Below, one piece after another: positions 41,952-50,214 of a stretch of 64,000 nt of DNA. Below the pieces are notes generated by a model. It saw nothing but the letters and a program-made list of their open reading frames with translations, searched no databases and was not told the origin of the DNA. The DNA is from DATBLE01 sp963719325 (lineage in GTDB: Bacteria > Actinomycetota > Thermoleophilia > Gaiellales > Gaiellaceae). The position numbers were made by a program, and so were the translations under genes. Location of the stretch: positions 43,181-107,180 of the forward strand of contig CAVRBW010000022.1 in NCBI GenBank assembly GCA_963719325.1. Reading direction: 5' to 3'. Every line of letters begins with the position of its first letter. Within the stretch, counting starts at the first letter, position 1.

Positions 41952-43121
41952 ATGCGTGACCCCGACTTCACCCTGTCCGCCGGCCCCGTGACGGTGTCGC
42001 CCCGGGTGCTCGCCGCACTCGGGTCGCCGATCGTCTACCACTACGACCCTGTCTTCCTCGAGCGCTTCCGGGCGACCGAGCGGAAGCTCGCGCAAGTCTT
42101 CCTGACGAAGAACGACGTCCTCCTGATGCAGGGCGAGGCGGTCCTTGGCCTGGAGGCGGCCGCGCGCGGTCTCGTGCAACCTGGGACGAAGGTGCTGAAC
42201 CTCGTCCAGGGCGTCTTCGGCAAGGGGATGGGCTACTGGCTGAAGGACTTCGGCGCGGAGCTGCACGAGCTCGAGGTGCCGTACAACGACGCGGTCGATC
42301 CGGCCGACGTCGAGCGCTACCTCGACGAGCACGACGGGATCGAGCTCGTCACCGCCGTTCACTCCGAGACGCCGTCCGGCACGGTCGCCGACGTGTCGGC
42401 GATCGGCCCGATCGCGCATGCGCACGGCGCCCTGATGCTGGTCGACTGCGTCTCGTCGATCGGCGGAATCCCGTTGAAGACCGACGAGTGGAACCTCGAC
42501 GTCTGCGTCGCCGGCCCGCAGAAGTGCCTCGGCGGCCCTCCCGGGATGTCGCTGATGACCGTCAGCGAGCCGGCGTGGGAGCGGATCAGAGCGAATCCGA
42601 CCGCACCGCGCGCCTCGTTCCTCTCCATGCTGGACTGGAAGGAGCAGTGGATCGACGGCGAGAAGTTCCCGTTCACCCCGTCGGTTGCCGATCTCCACGG
42701 AGTCGAGGCCTGCGTCGACGAGCTGCTCGAGGAAGGTCTGGACGCTTCGATCGCGCGTCATGAGCTCTCTGCCACGGCCTGCCGCGCCGGTGTGCGCGCG
42801 ATGGGGCTCGAGCTCTGGCCGCGCAGCGACGAGATCGCCGCGGCATGCGTGACGGCGATCGCGGTGCCGGAGGGGCTCACCGACGTGCAGGTGCGAGCGC
42901 ATTGCCGCGAGCGGTACGGCGTGATGCTCTCGAGCGGCCAGGGCGCGGGCAATCTCGTCCGGATCGGCCACATGGGCCCGTCTGCGAGGTCGCTGCACCC
43001 GGTCGTCGGCCTCGCCGCCCTCGGCCGGACGCTCGTCGATCTCGGCGCGACAGTGGAGATCGGCGCCGGCGTCGAGACCGCACTCGCCGGGCTCTCGCAG
43101 GTCAAGCCGGCGATGGCGTGA
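41952..43121 (+). CDS. Pyridoxamine-pyruvate aminotransferase
   Basis: The 389-residue class V aminotransferase has K191 in AGPQKCLGGPPG as Schiff-base lysine. This enzyme uses pyridoxamine itself as substrate, giving pyridoxal and alanine. Its close match to the M. loti enzyme in memory includes LSAGPVTVSPRVL, GMGYWLKDFGAELHELEVPY, HSETPSGTVADVSAIG, ANPTAPRASFLSMLDW and FPFTPSVADLHG. Serine-glyoxylate aminotransferase is the generic alternative. AAAGGAG lies five bases before the ATG, and the gene follows the importer with an 11-base gap. Confidence 0.85.
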   Translation: MRDPDFTLSAGPVTVSPRVLAALGSPIVYHYDPVFLERFRATERKLAQVFLTKNDVLLMQGEAVLGLEAAARGLVQPGTKVLNLVQGVFGKGMGYWLKDFGAELHELEVPYNDAVDPADVERYLDEHDGIELVTAVHSETPSGTVADVSAIGPIAHAHGALMLVDCVSSIGGIPLKTDEWNLDVCVAGPQKCLGGPPGMSLMTVSEPAWERIRANPTAPRASFLSMLDWKEQWIDGEKFPFTPSVADLHGVEACVDELLEEGLDASIARHELSATACRAGVRAMGLELWPRSDEIAAACVTAIAVPEGLTDVQVRAHCRERYGVMLSSGQGAGNLVRIGHMGPSARSLHPVVGLAALGRTLVDLGATVEIGAGVETALAGLSQVKPAMA

Positions 43122-43158
43122 CGCAGAGCGCGACAGAAGGCGGCGAGAGGAGCACGTC

Positions 43159-43899
43159 GTGATCTTCGATTCGCACATGCACGTGGGCTCCTTCGAGTCG
43201 ATGTTCGGCGTCTCGCTCGATCGCGACGGCATCGACCAGCTGATGCGCGAGCACGGGATCTCCAACGGTGTCGTCTTCCACCCCGACAACGCCTACGTCC
43301 GAGAGGTCGTCGAGTCGATCCCCGGTCTCTACGGGCTCGTCTGGTCGAACCCTCGGATGCCCGGCTACCTCGAGGAGGCGGAGGAGTTCCTCGACCACCC
43401 GAAGTTCCTCGGAATGAAGATGCACCCGCTGCTCGACGGGTTTCATCCGAACGATCCGTCCGTGCACCCGCTGATCGAGCTGCTCGTCGAACGGAACCTG
43501 CCCGTGCTGATCCACTGCGGGCATCCGATCTTCACCCTGCCGTGGAGCATCGAGGAGCTGGCCGTCAGCATCCCGGCGGCCAAGATCGTCCTCGGCCACA
43601 TGGGCCACGGAAACGTCGTCTACATCAACGGCTCGATCGAGGTCGCGCTCCGAAATCCGAACGTGTACCTGGAGACATCGGGGATGCCGATGCACACGAA
43701 GATCCGCGAGGCGTACGAGCGCGTCGGCGAGACTCGCGTCCTGTTCGGAACCGACGTGCCCTTCCACCTCCCGATCGTCGAGATCGCCAAGGTGGAGCAC
43801 AGCGGACTCCCACCCGAGGCCGTCGAGCGCGTGTTGAGCAGGAATGCGCGCCTCCTCTTCTTCGGTGACGAGAACGCGACGGAGCCGGTGGGCGCGTGA
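43159..43899 (+). CDS. Amidohydrolase (TIM-barrel, ACMSD/COG2159 type)
   Basis: The 246-residue metal-dependent hydrolase has the H-x-H pair at the N-terminus (VIFDSHMHVGSFESMFG), further metal residues in HCGHPIFTLPWS and LGHMGHGN, and the distal aspartate in LFGTDVPFHLP. Relatives hydrolyse amides or decarboxylate ring-fission acids. In this operon it could release the acyl group from the ring-opened intermediate, replacing the alpha/beta hydrolase of the known pathway. That is inference. GAGAGGAG precedes the GTG start. Confidence 0.8.
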   Translation: MIFDSHMHVGSFESMFGVSLDRDGIDQLMREHGISNGVVFHPDNAYVREVVESIPGLYGLVWSNPRMPGYLEEAEEFLDHPKFLGMKMHPLLDGFHPNDPSVHPLIELLVERNLPVLIHCGHPIFTLPWSIEELAVSIPAAKIVLGHMGHGNVVYINGSIEVALRNPNVYLETSGMPMHTKIREAYERVGETRVLFGTDVPFHLPIVEIAKVEHSGLPPEAVERVLSRNARLLFFGDENATEPVGA

Positions 43900-44735
43900 C
43901 GCTCCCGCCGTTCGACCTGCACCGGCCGAGCTCGACCGACGAGGCACGGGAGCTGCTCGTGCGCTACGGAGAGGACGCGGCGGTCATCTGCGGCGGCACC
44001 GAGCTGTTGCTCCTGCTGAAGCTCGGGTATGCGGCCTACGGCCACCTCGTCGACATCAAGGGAATCGAGGAGCTCGGCGGCATCCGGGCAGAAGACGGGA
44101 CGCTCGTGATCGGCTCGACGGTCACGCACAGGGAGATCGAGCGGGCGTCGCTCGTGTGCGAGCACCTGCCGGCGCTGGCAGCGATGGAGCGGGGCGTCGC
44201 GAACATCCGCGTCCGCAACGTCGGCACGCTGGGCGGCAACCTCTGCTTCTCGGATCCGCACTCCGACCCGGCGACGTTCCTGCTCGCCCTCGACGCGGAG
44301 ATCGATCACGACCACGGCAGGCTCCCCCTCTCGGAGTTTCTGGTCGGCCCATACGAGACGGCGCTCCGCCACGAACAGCTCTTGAAGTCTGTGCGGATTC
44401 CCCTCCCTGCGCCGGGAACGGGCATCGCCCACCGGAAGCTGTCCTTCCACGAGCGCCCGGCGGCAACGGTCTCGTGCGCCGTGCGAGTCGAGGATGGCAC
44501 CATCGCGGACGCCCGAATCGCGGTCGGCTCGGTCGGCGCGAGGCCCGTACGCGCCGACTCGGCAGAGCAGTCTCTCGCCGGGAAGTCGGCCGAGGATCCG
44601 GCTGCACTGGCAGCGGCGGCCGCACTGGCAGCGGACGCGGCCGACGCGGTCGAGGACGCGAACGGCTCGGCGGAGTACAAGAGAGCGCTCGTCCGCGTCC
44701 TCGTCGAGCGCTGCTTCAGGGACGCCGCCGGCTAA
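43896..44735 (+). CDS. Molybdenum hydroxylase FAD-binding subunit (CoxM/XdhB type)
   Basis: The 279-residue FAD subunit has the two flavin loops: VICGGTELLLLLKLGYA near residue 30 and NIRVRNVGTLGGNLCFSDPHSDPATFLLAL near 105. A C-terminal CO_deh_flav_C domain follows (HERPAATVSCAVRVEDGTI). The Mo and Fe-S subunits are encoded in the divergent operon 11 kb away, and no other Mo hydroxylase is in the window. The two operons must therefore be expressed together. The GTG start overlaps the amidohydrolase stop. Confidence 0.88.
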   Translation: MTLPPFDLHRPSSTDEARELLVRYGEDAAVICGGTELLLLLKLGYAAYGHLVDIKGIEELGGIRAEDGTLVIGSTVTHREIERASLVCEHLPALAAMERGVANIRVRNVGTLGGNLCFSDPHSDPATFLLALDAEIDHDHGRLPLSEFLVGPYETALRHEQLLKSVRIPLPAPGTGIAHRKLSFHERPAATVSCAVRVEDGTIADARIAVGSVGARPVRADSAEQSLAGKSAEDPAALAAAAALAADAADAVEDANGSAEYKRALVRVLVERCFRDAAG

Positions 44736-44846
44736 ACAGGCGAGCTACGAGCCGACGCCGCCTGGGCGTTGCAACGGACAACGGCTGAGTGGGGGCGTAA
44801 CTTGGACATCATCCACACCCCAGCGCGGCTCGGCGCGACTGGGCAC

Positions 44847-45311
44847 TCAGCCGAGGGAGAGCAGTGCTCCTTCGTGCTCGAGCAGGAAGCGCTTCAGGTG
44901 CAGGCCGCCACCGAATCCGGTGAGCGAGCCGTCGGCGCCGATCACGCGGTGGCAGGGAAGGATCACCGGGATCGGATTCTGGCCGTTCGCCGCCCCCACC
45001 GCCCGCGCCGTATCCGGACCGAATCCGAGCCGACGCGCCTGCTCGCCGTAGCTCACGGTCTGGCCGTACGGGATCGTGGCAAGCGCGAGCCAGCAGCGCC
45101 GCTGGAACTCCGTCCCCCTCAGGTCGAGCGGCAGCTCGAAGGATGTCAGCTCGCCGGCGAAGTACGCCTCGAGCTGTGCCGCAGCCTCGTCGAGGAGCGG
45201 CGACGGATCGTCAGGCAGTCCCGTTGCCGACCAGCGCACGCCCGACAGCCCTCGTTCGGACGCGACCAGCCCCAGCGTCCCGATCGGCGTGTCGACTCCG
45301 CGGCTTGGCAT
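44847..45311 (-). CDS. Methylated-DNA-[protein]-cysteine S-methyltransferase
   Basis: This suicide enzyme repairs O6-methylguanine. The 154-residue protein has the helix-turn-helix and arginine finger region (GTEFQRRCWLALATIPYGQTVSYGEQARRLG, GAANGQNPIPVILPCHRVIG) with acceptor cysteine C120 and GLHLKRFLLEHE at the end. The start at the ATG at 45311 fits the family; a TGTACT-like box lies seven bases upstream. Confidence 0.92.
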   Translation of the reverse strand: MPSRGVDTPIGTLGLVASERGLSGVRWSATGLPDDPSPLLDEAAAQLEAYFAGELTSFELPLDLRGTEFQRRCWLALATIPYGQTVSYGEQARRLGFGPDTARAVGAANGQNPIPVILPCHRVIGADGSLTGFGGGLHLKRFLLEHEGALLSLG

Positions 45312-45355
45312 CTCGAAAGTACATAACGCCCTGCGCGACCGAAACGTGAGGTTCG

Positions 45356-45868
45356 CTAGAAGGCGGCTGTCTGCAGATCGAGGCGCCAGTCGTTGCACCG
45401 CATAAAGCTCCCTTTCGGGTACTCGAACTCGCATTCCTCGATAAACGTGAAGCCGAGCTTGCGGCAGATCGAGTTCGAAGGCGCATTCTCGAGGGCCGGG
45501 AAGGCGTGCAAGAATCGATGCTTGGCGTCGGCCTTCAACTGCGTGATCAGCTGCTCCATTGCAGCCGTGGCAATGCCTCGCCCCTGGAAGGCCCGGATCA
45601 CGTGCCAGCCGGTCTCGTAGACCTCCTCGTCGTGCCAGATCCGCTCCCAGAACCCGACGGATCCGACGGCCTTTCCGGTCTCGTCGTCGACGATCCTGAA
45701 CATCTGGCCCTTCCCGGTGTCGGGCAGGCTGAGAAAGCGGGCGTGGCGCTGAGCAAGCTTCTCGGGGCTCTCGGCCCCGCCGAGATACGTCATCGCCTCG
45801 GGGTCGCCGAGCGTCTTCTCGAGGAGCGGCAGGTCATCCTCGCCCCACGGCTCGATGTGCACGTTCAT
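45356..45868 (-). CDS. GNAT family N-acetyltransferase
   Basis: The 170-residue acetyltransferase (RimJ/RimL-like) has GSVGFWERIWHDEEVYETGWHVIRAFQGRGIATAAMEQLI, in which QGRGIA is the acetyl-CoA loop, and LENAPSNSICRKLGFTFIEECEFEYP. The ATG at 45868 is chosen because TAGCTT lies nine bases upstream, the leaderless pattern seen elsewhere. The acceptor substrate is unknown. Confidence 0.82.
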   Translation of the reverse strand: MNVHIEPWGEDDLPLLEKTLGDPEAMTYLGGAESPEKLAQRHARFLSLPDTGKGQMFRIVDDETGKAVGSVGFWERIWHDEEVYETGWHVIRAFQGRGIATAAMEQLITQLKADAKHRFLHAFPALENAPSNSICRKLGFTFIEECEFEYPKGSFMRCNDWRLDLQTAAF

Positions 45869-45919
45869 GGGGATCAAGCTAACAGCGCCGGTCAACCCAG
45901 TCCCGGCCGGCAAAATGCG

Positions 45920-46396
45920 CTAGGGGCAGGTCTCGCCGCTGCCGATCAAGGCGAGCTCCGCGACGACCTGCTCGACCGGCTGTGTCGCATCGATCTCGTG
46001 CGTGCAGGTTGCGCGTAAGAGAGGTTCCACTTCAGCGAGGTTCGTCAGGACTTCCTCACGCTGGTCGGCACGCTTGCCGTAAGGGTTCGTGGTCCTCTGA
46101 TCGATCCGGCGAAGCAGCACGTCGGCAGGCGCGCTGAGAAGAACGACCGCGTCGAAGCGCGGATAGAAGCGCCCTTGGTTCGAGACTGTGCCGGACACGT
46201 AGAGCGTGGCGTTTCGGTCGCGACGAAGCAGCTCCTCGATGCGATCTTCACACCACACGTAACCGCCCTCCTCATCCGACCACTCGGTCCACCCCGGCTC
46301 GTCCGTGTCGACAACCTGGAATCCACGCTTCCGCAACTCGGCGAGAGCGGTCGACTTTCCCGCTCCGGACATCCCCGTGACAAGGATCCGCCGCAC
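45920..46396 (-). CDS. P-loop kinase-like NTPase
   Basis: The 158-residue protein has Walker A GMSGAGKST at residues 8-16. A DTD motif follows (FQVVDTDEPGWTEW), then VVLLSAPADVLLRRIDQRTTNPYGKR, which resembles the lid of adenylate or shikimate-type kinases. Start is a GTG, with TAGGCT nine bases upstream. The substrate is unknown. Confidence 0.78.
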   Translation of the reverse strand: MRRILVTGMSGAGKSTALAELRKRGFQVVDTDEPGWTEWSDEEGGYVWCEDRIEELLRRDRNATLYVSGTVSNQGRFYPRFDAVVLLSAPADVLLRRIDQRTTNPYGKRADQREEVLTNLAEVEPLLRATCTHEIDATQPVEQVVAELALIGSGETCP

Positions 46397-46487
46397 GCGG
46401 AGAGCCTAAGGGCTGGTGCTCCGCACGCCCGGCGCCGTTCGCGAGACTGCGACTCGTCTGACAATGTTGGTGTATGATTTGTACATC

Positions 46488-46769
46488 GTGAGGAGGACGC
46501 AGATTTACCTGGACGACACGCAGGACGACGATCTCGCCCGGCGCGCCGCCGCCGAGGGCGTGACGAAGTCGGCGCTCATCCGTCGGGCGGTCGACGAGTA
46601 CCTGACCAACGGCGCCGACGACGAGCTGCGGCTGACGAGGTTCAGGGCGGCTGTCGACGCTGTTGCCGGGGCGATACCGGATCTCCCCCGAGGCTCCCTC
46701 TATGTCGAGCGGTTGCGCGCGCTCGACGCGAGCCGGCGGGAGGAGATCGAGCGGCGTCGCCGAGCTTGA
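46488..46769 (+). CDS. vapB: VapB-type antitoxin, ribbon-helix-helix
   Basis: The 93-residue protein begins VRRTQIYLDD, the DNA-binding ribbon. The helix-helix part is LARRAAAEGVTKSALIRRAVDEYL, and an acidic, basic-ended tail would bind the toxin. The GTG at 46488 is chosen because TATGAT (46473-46478) lies nine bases upstream. Its stop overlaps the toxin start, giving classic vapBC coupling with autorepression expected. Confidence 0.85.
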   Translation: MRRTQIYLDDTQDDDLARRAAAEGVTKSALIRRAVDEYLTNGADDELRLTRFRAAVDAVAGAIPDLPRGSLYVERLRALDASRREEIERRRRA

Positions 46770-47137
46770 GCGTCGTCTTCGACACGTCGATTTTGATCGA
46801 CGTCCTTCGCGGCGACGCCGCTGCTCTCGGTTACGTGCGCAGCGTGACGGATGTTCCGATCTGCAGCGAGGTCACGCGAATAGAGGTTGCGCGTGGTCTC
46901 CGAAGCGGAGAGCGCACGAGTGCGGAGCTGCTCTTTCGGACTCTGCGCTGGATTCCGCTGGACGAGCCGATCGCACGCCGCGCCGGCGAGCTTGGTCGCC
47001 GCTGGGATCGCCACCGACCCGGTATCGGCCTTGCGGACCTCGTGATCGCGGCAACGGCGGAGCAGGTCGATGCCGGGCTCGCGACGGCCAACGTCCGCCA
47101 CTTTCCGATGTTCGAAGACCTCCAGGCTCCATACTGA
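46766..47137 (+). CDS. vapC: VapC-type toxin, PIN-domain ribonuclease
   Basis: The 123-residue PIN domain has acidic residues D6 (VVFDTSILIDVLRG), E40 (SEVTRIEVARG) and D91 (GIGLADLVIAATA), and the polar residue in ATANVRHF. It cleaves RNA when freed from the antitoxin. It starts at a TTG overlapping the antitoxin stop (TTGA). All catalytic positions are present, so the toxin looks functional. Confidence 0.87.
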   Translation: MSVVFDTSILIDVLRGDAAALGYVRSVTDVPICSEVTRIEVARGLRSGERTSAELLFRTLRWIPLDEPIARRAGELGRRWDRHRPGIGLADLVIAATAEQVDAGLATANVRHFPMFEDLQAPY

Positions 47138-47154
47138 CCGAGGCCTGCAGTTCC

Positions 47155-47340
47155 CTATTCCGGGGCGCCTCCTTCCCCTTCCCAGACCTGGAGCGCCTCG
47201 CTCTCCGCAGGTCGGGCGCGCTTCGCGGCAGTGAGCCCGTTTCTGTACGCCTCGTACGCCTTCAGCACGTGAAGGTCGTGCCGGTCTCGTCCCGGGAAGA
47301 AGCGGGCGGAGTACGCCTGCCAATCGAGACGCGAGGTCAC
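47155..47340 (-). CDS. Small protein of unknown function
   Basis: The 61-residue protein (VTSRLDWQAYSARFFPGRDRHDLHVLKAYEAYRNG...) has a GTG start overlapping the stop of the upstream membrane protein (GTGA), which supports that it is real. No family is recognised, and no membrane segment or metal motif is seen. Confidence 0.55.
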   Translation of the reverse strand: MTSRLDWQAYSARFFPGRDRHDLHVLKAYEAYRNGLTAAKRARPAESEALQVWEGEGGAPE

Positions 47341-48419
47341 AGGCGCGCTTTCACCGTGGTGATCGGCACCAGCGCGACTCCTCCACGCGAGAGGTTGTGC
47401 CGGGTAATTGCTCGGATGGCAAACGAAGCGACGACGCCCAGGAGGCCGGCAACGATCGCACTCGCCACGAGCAGGAGCCCGGAGGCGAGGGAGAAGTTGA
47501 TCGCGATGTCCTTGCCGACGCCGAGCGCGAGCAGAATGCCGGCGGTTGCGCCGGCGCCGACCACGGCGCCTCCGGAGGTGATCGGGATCACGCCGGCGGC
47601 AGCGGCAAGGCAGATCACGGAGAGCGCGGTCGCCGGCGAGAAGGAAAGACCGAGCGCGGTGAGCAGCGCGGCGCTGCCGAAGGCACGCGTCGACCAGCAG
47701 GCGAACAGATAGAACCAGGCGACAGTCGCGTCGCGGCGCCCGCGTCTCGTCGTGTGCCTGGCGACGTGCTCGCCGATCGTGCGCAAGCGACGGCTCCGGC
47801 GCAGGAGCGGTAGACCGACGAGGCGTCCACCGACGACCAGCAGCGTGCAGCAGGCCATGCCGAAGACGACGACGATCAGCAGCGGGCCCCGGAGGGCAGA
47901 GCCGCTCGTCGCAGTCGCCGAGATCGAGAGCGGCAGCATCGCGATCGCATCGATCATCCCGAGCGACACGATCGACAGGACGATTGCCTCGAACCCGATG
48001 CGAATTCCGCCGAGCTTACGCAGCACGCCGACCTTGATCAGGTAATCGAGACGGAACGGCAGCACGGCCCCGCTCGCCGCGGCCGCGCCGACCGAGGCGA
48101 GACAGCGGGCCTGATCGGGACACTCCTCCGGCGGGAAGAGCCTGTGCCAACCACGAGCGCGAAAGAGGTAGCTGGCGAGATAGGAGAGACCGGCAACCGC
48201 GACGAGAGCGGGCTGGGCGTCGTCGAGCGGCCAACTCGTCTGCGTCAGCCGCCGGCCGACCAGAATCGCGGCGGCGACCGTGACCAGGCCAAAGGCGAGG
48301 CTCGCCACGAGCCGACCCCGATGCCACTGAGCGGTGCTTTCGCCCACGCTCGCCGGCGGTGAGCGCGGCCGGTCGGCTGCTCTCGCAGGAGGCGCCGCAG
48401 AAATGCTCCCCGTCGACAT
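47337..48419 (-). CDS. Lysylphosphatidylglycerol synthase-like / UPF0104 membrane protein
   Basis: The 360-residue membrane protein has about eight hydrophobic segments. AAASGAVLPFRLDYLIKVGVLRKLGG and a C-terminal glycine-rich segment (AAAAGVIPITSGGAVVGAGATAGILLALG) are family hallmarks of the membrane domain related to MprF/AglD flippases, lacking the synthase domain. It is translationally coupled to a LapA-like gene upstream and a small gene downstream. Lipid or polyprenyl transport is inferred. Confidence 0.78.
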   Translation of the reverse strand: MSTGSISAAPPARAADRPRSPPASVGESTAQWHRGRLVASLAFGLVTVAAAILVGRRLTQTSWPLDDAQPALVAVAGLSYLASYLFRARGWHRLFPPEECPDQARCLASVGAAAASGAVLPFRLDYLIKVGVLRKLGGIRIGFEAIVLSIVSLGMIDAIAMLPLSISATATSGSALRGPLLIVVVFGMACCTLLVVGGRLVGLPLLRRSRRLRTIGEHVARHTTRRGRRDATVAWFYLFACWSTRAFGSAALLTALGLSFSPATALSVICLAAAAGVIPITSGGAVVGAGATAGILLALGVGKDIAINFSLASGLLLVASAIVAGLLGVVASFAIRAITRHNLSRGGVALVPITTVKARL

Positions 48420-48796
48420 CAGACTCGCGGTGCACGTGTGCGCCAGCGGAAGAGGGCGCTGCTGACAATCCCGAGCAGCCAGCCAAGAATCGCAGAGGAG
48501 AGGATGATCCAGACGAGCGAGGCGCTCGACGAGCCGAACACCCAGCTCAGCTTGACCTGGCGCGTGTTCGCGACCACGAGCGCCACGAGGCAAACGAGCA
48601 GCGCGACGGTGACGAACGCGTAGGCGTGGAAGCGAGTCCGCCTCGCCTTGCGATGGAAGCGCTCCCGCCGGGTCTCCGCTACCGTCGCCGCGGCAGGCGT
48701 CGAAGCGACCTCCGCCTCGCCGGCGACAGCTGCACTTTCGTTCTGACCCGGTTCGAGCACGGGACGGATCGTGGTTTCGCTTTGCTCCGCAGACAT
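48419..48796 (-). CDS. LapA domain (DUF1049) membrane protein
   Basis: The 125-residue protein has a disordered N-terminus (about 1-55) and two membrane helices (about 58-76 and 90-112). The family core is VALVVANTRQVKLSWVFGSSSASLVWIILSSAILGWLLGIV. A GGAG ribosome binding site precedes the ATG. Its stop overlaps the next start (TGATG). In Gram-negative bacteria LapA acts in lipopolysaccharide assembly; here the role in the envelope is unknown. Confidence 0.82.
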   Translation of the reverse strand: MSAEQSETTIRPVLEPGQNESAAVAGEAEVASTPAAATVAETRRERFHRKARRTRFHAYAFVTVALLVCLVALVVANTRQVKLSWVFGSSSASLVWIILSSAILGWLLGIVSSALFRWRTRAPRV

Positions 48797-48858
48797 GGTT
48801 CTCCTTTCAGCCGCTCCCCCTCGATTCCCGGAGCGACGACGTTCTCGCAGCTGGTAGG

Positions 48859-48887
48859 CCAGGGGCCGCCGTTGCGGCGGCCCCTGG
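48859..48887 (-). terminator. Perfect 12-bp stem hairpin
   Basis: CCAGGGGCCGCC and GGCGGCCCCTGG enclose a GTTGC loop just after the secreted-protein stop codon. It is a likely terminator separating that gene from the LapA operon. Confidence 0.65.
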
Positions 48888-48898
48888 TCGCTGTGGTG

Positions 48899-49774
48899 CT
48901 AGCCGTTGAGGTTGACGTCCACCGAGAAGAGGCGCCTGGTCGAGATCCCTCCCAGGACGTTCTCACCCGACTTCCGCGCCCGCACGAAGATCGCGATCAG
49001 CCCCTGCTTGGAGCTGACCGGGAACCCGGTCTGCATGCGGAAGGTGAGCTCCGCCCAGCCGTCCTGGCCGGTCGTCTGCTCGGGCGGGATCGACAGCTGG
49101 CCGAACGGGACCGCGGTCGCATAGACCATCGCACCCTGCACCGACCGGCCGCCGCAGGCGGAGACGTGGTAACGCACGATCAGCTGCTGTGCCCCACGGT
49201 TGACCACCGACGGGTTGGCCTGCTGCCCGTCGATCAACAGCCGCGCCGGCGAGCTCACGCCAGCGACCTGGACGGGGCCGGAGCCGGACGGGCAACCGGT
49301 GGCCGCCGGGGGAGGCGTCGGCGCCGGCGCCGGCTTGGATGCTGCGGTGATGACGGCGGTCGGCACCGAGGATGCGGTAGTGCTGCCGTCCGCGTTCTTC
49401 GCCTGCACCTTGAACCGGACCGTGTTCCCCACGTCGGTCGAGGTCAGCGTGTAGACCAGAGCGTGAGCGCCGCTGATGTTCGCGCAACTGCCACCCGTCT
49501 TGTCGCAACGAGTCCAGAAGTAGTTGTAGTCAGTCGGCTTCTCGCTCCACTTGCCTTTGGTCCCGGTCAGCTTCTCGCTCTCCTGCGGCGTCCCGGAGAT
49601 CGTCGGGGGCGACGTGTTCACCGGCTTCCCGGATCCGGCGGCGGCGCTGGCTCCGGCGAAGACCGCCAGTGCGGAGACGGCGACAGCAGCGACGCCCGCC
49701 CCGAAGATCCCGCCGAGCAACACCCAGCGTTTCCTCTGGGGTTGCAGCATTGTCCTGTGTGGCTTTGCGAGCAT
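48899..49774 (-). CDS. Secreted Ig-like repeat protein
   Basis: The 291-residue protein has a signal/anchor helix (about 18-42). One repeat of a type common in Thermoleophilia surface proteins follows (PPTISGTPQESEKLTGTKGKWSEKPTDYNYFWTRCDKTGGSCANISGA...YTLTSTDVGNTVRFKVQAKN), then a Pro/Ala linker and a beta-rich C-terminal domain with two cysteines. AGGAGG precedes the ATG and overlaps the upstream stop codon. Binding partner unknown. Confidence 0.72.
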   Translation of the reverse strand: MLAKPHRTMLQPQRKRWVLLGGIFGAGVAAVAVSALAVFAGASAAAGSGKPVNTSPPTISGTPQESEKLTGTKGKWSEKPTDYNYFWTRCDKTGGSCANISGAHALVYTLTSTDVGNTVRFKVQAKNADGSTTASSVPTAVITAASKPAPAPTPPPAATGCPSGSGPVQVAGVSSPARLLIDGQQANPSVVNRGAQQLIVRYHVSACGGRSVQGAMVYATAVPFGQLSIPPEQTTGQDGWAELTFRMQTGFPVSSKQGLIAIFVRARKSGENVLGGISTRRLFSVDVNLNG

Positions 49775-49785
49775 GCTTGTTCCTC

Positions 49786-50214
49786 CTAAGGGCTAGTAGT
49801 GGTAGGGACGACGACGGAGAGAGCCGGAGCCCTCTCCGCGGCCGCCCGGCACCGAGGGTCTTCGGTGGAGGCGTGGATCCGATAGCTGCGCCCGCCGTAG
49901 AGCACATCGGCGCAGGGAAGACGGGCTGATTCGAGCCAACGCTCCACCAGCGAGAGAAGCTCGAGCACCCATCTTCCTCCGGGCGGCGGCTGCAACCTGA
50001 CGATCCACGCGGAGCCGGAGACGATCTCGGCCGGAAACAACGTGGCGGCATGCTCCAGCAGCAGCCTGGTGCAGTGGCCGTCGCGAGCGACGACCTCGAC
50101 CGGCTGAGTGCTCTCGGCGCTCCAGGCGGTGGGCGGGCTCGGGCGCATCCTCCGAACTGCGGACGTGCGCCTCCCGCGGCGCTTGAAGAATCGCGGTGCG
50201 GGTGCTTCGATCAT
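49786..50214 (-). CDS. Protein of unknown function, coupled to the Ig-like protein
   Basis: The 142-residue protein has a basic, probably disordered N-terminus (residues 1-35). A compact domain follows (HCTRLLLEHAATLFPAEIVSGSAWIVRLQPPPGGRWVLELLSLVERWL...DVLYGGRSYRIHA). GGGAGAAG precedes the ATG. The stop codon overlaps the ribosome binding site of the next gene. No family is recognised. Confidence 0.6.
   Translation of the reverse strand: MIEAPAPRFFKRRGRRTSAVRRMRPSPPTAWSAESTQPVEVVARDGHCTRLLLEHAATLFPAEIVSGSAWIVRLQPPPGGRWVLELLSLVERWLESARLPCADVLYGGRSYRIHASTEDPRCRAAAERAPALSVVVPTTTSP

Noticed and set aside
46441..47137. vapBC as a mark of a genomic island
   Set aside because: Flanking genes are ordinary, base composition does not shift clearly, and no integrase, tRNA junction or repeat borders it.
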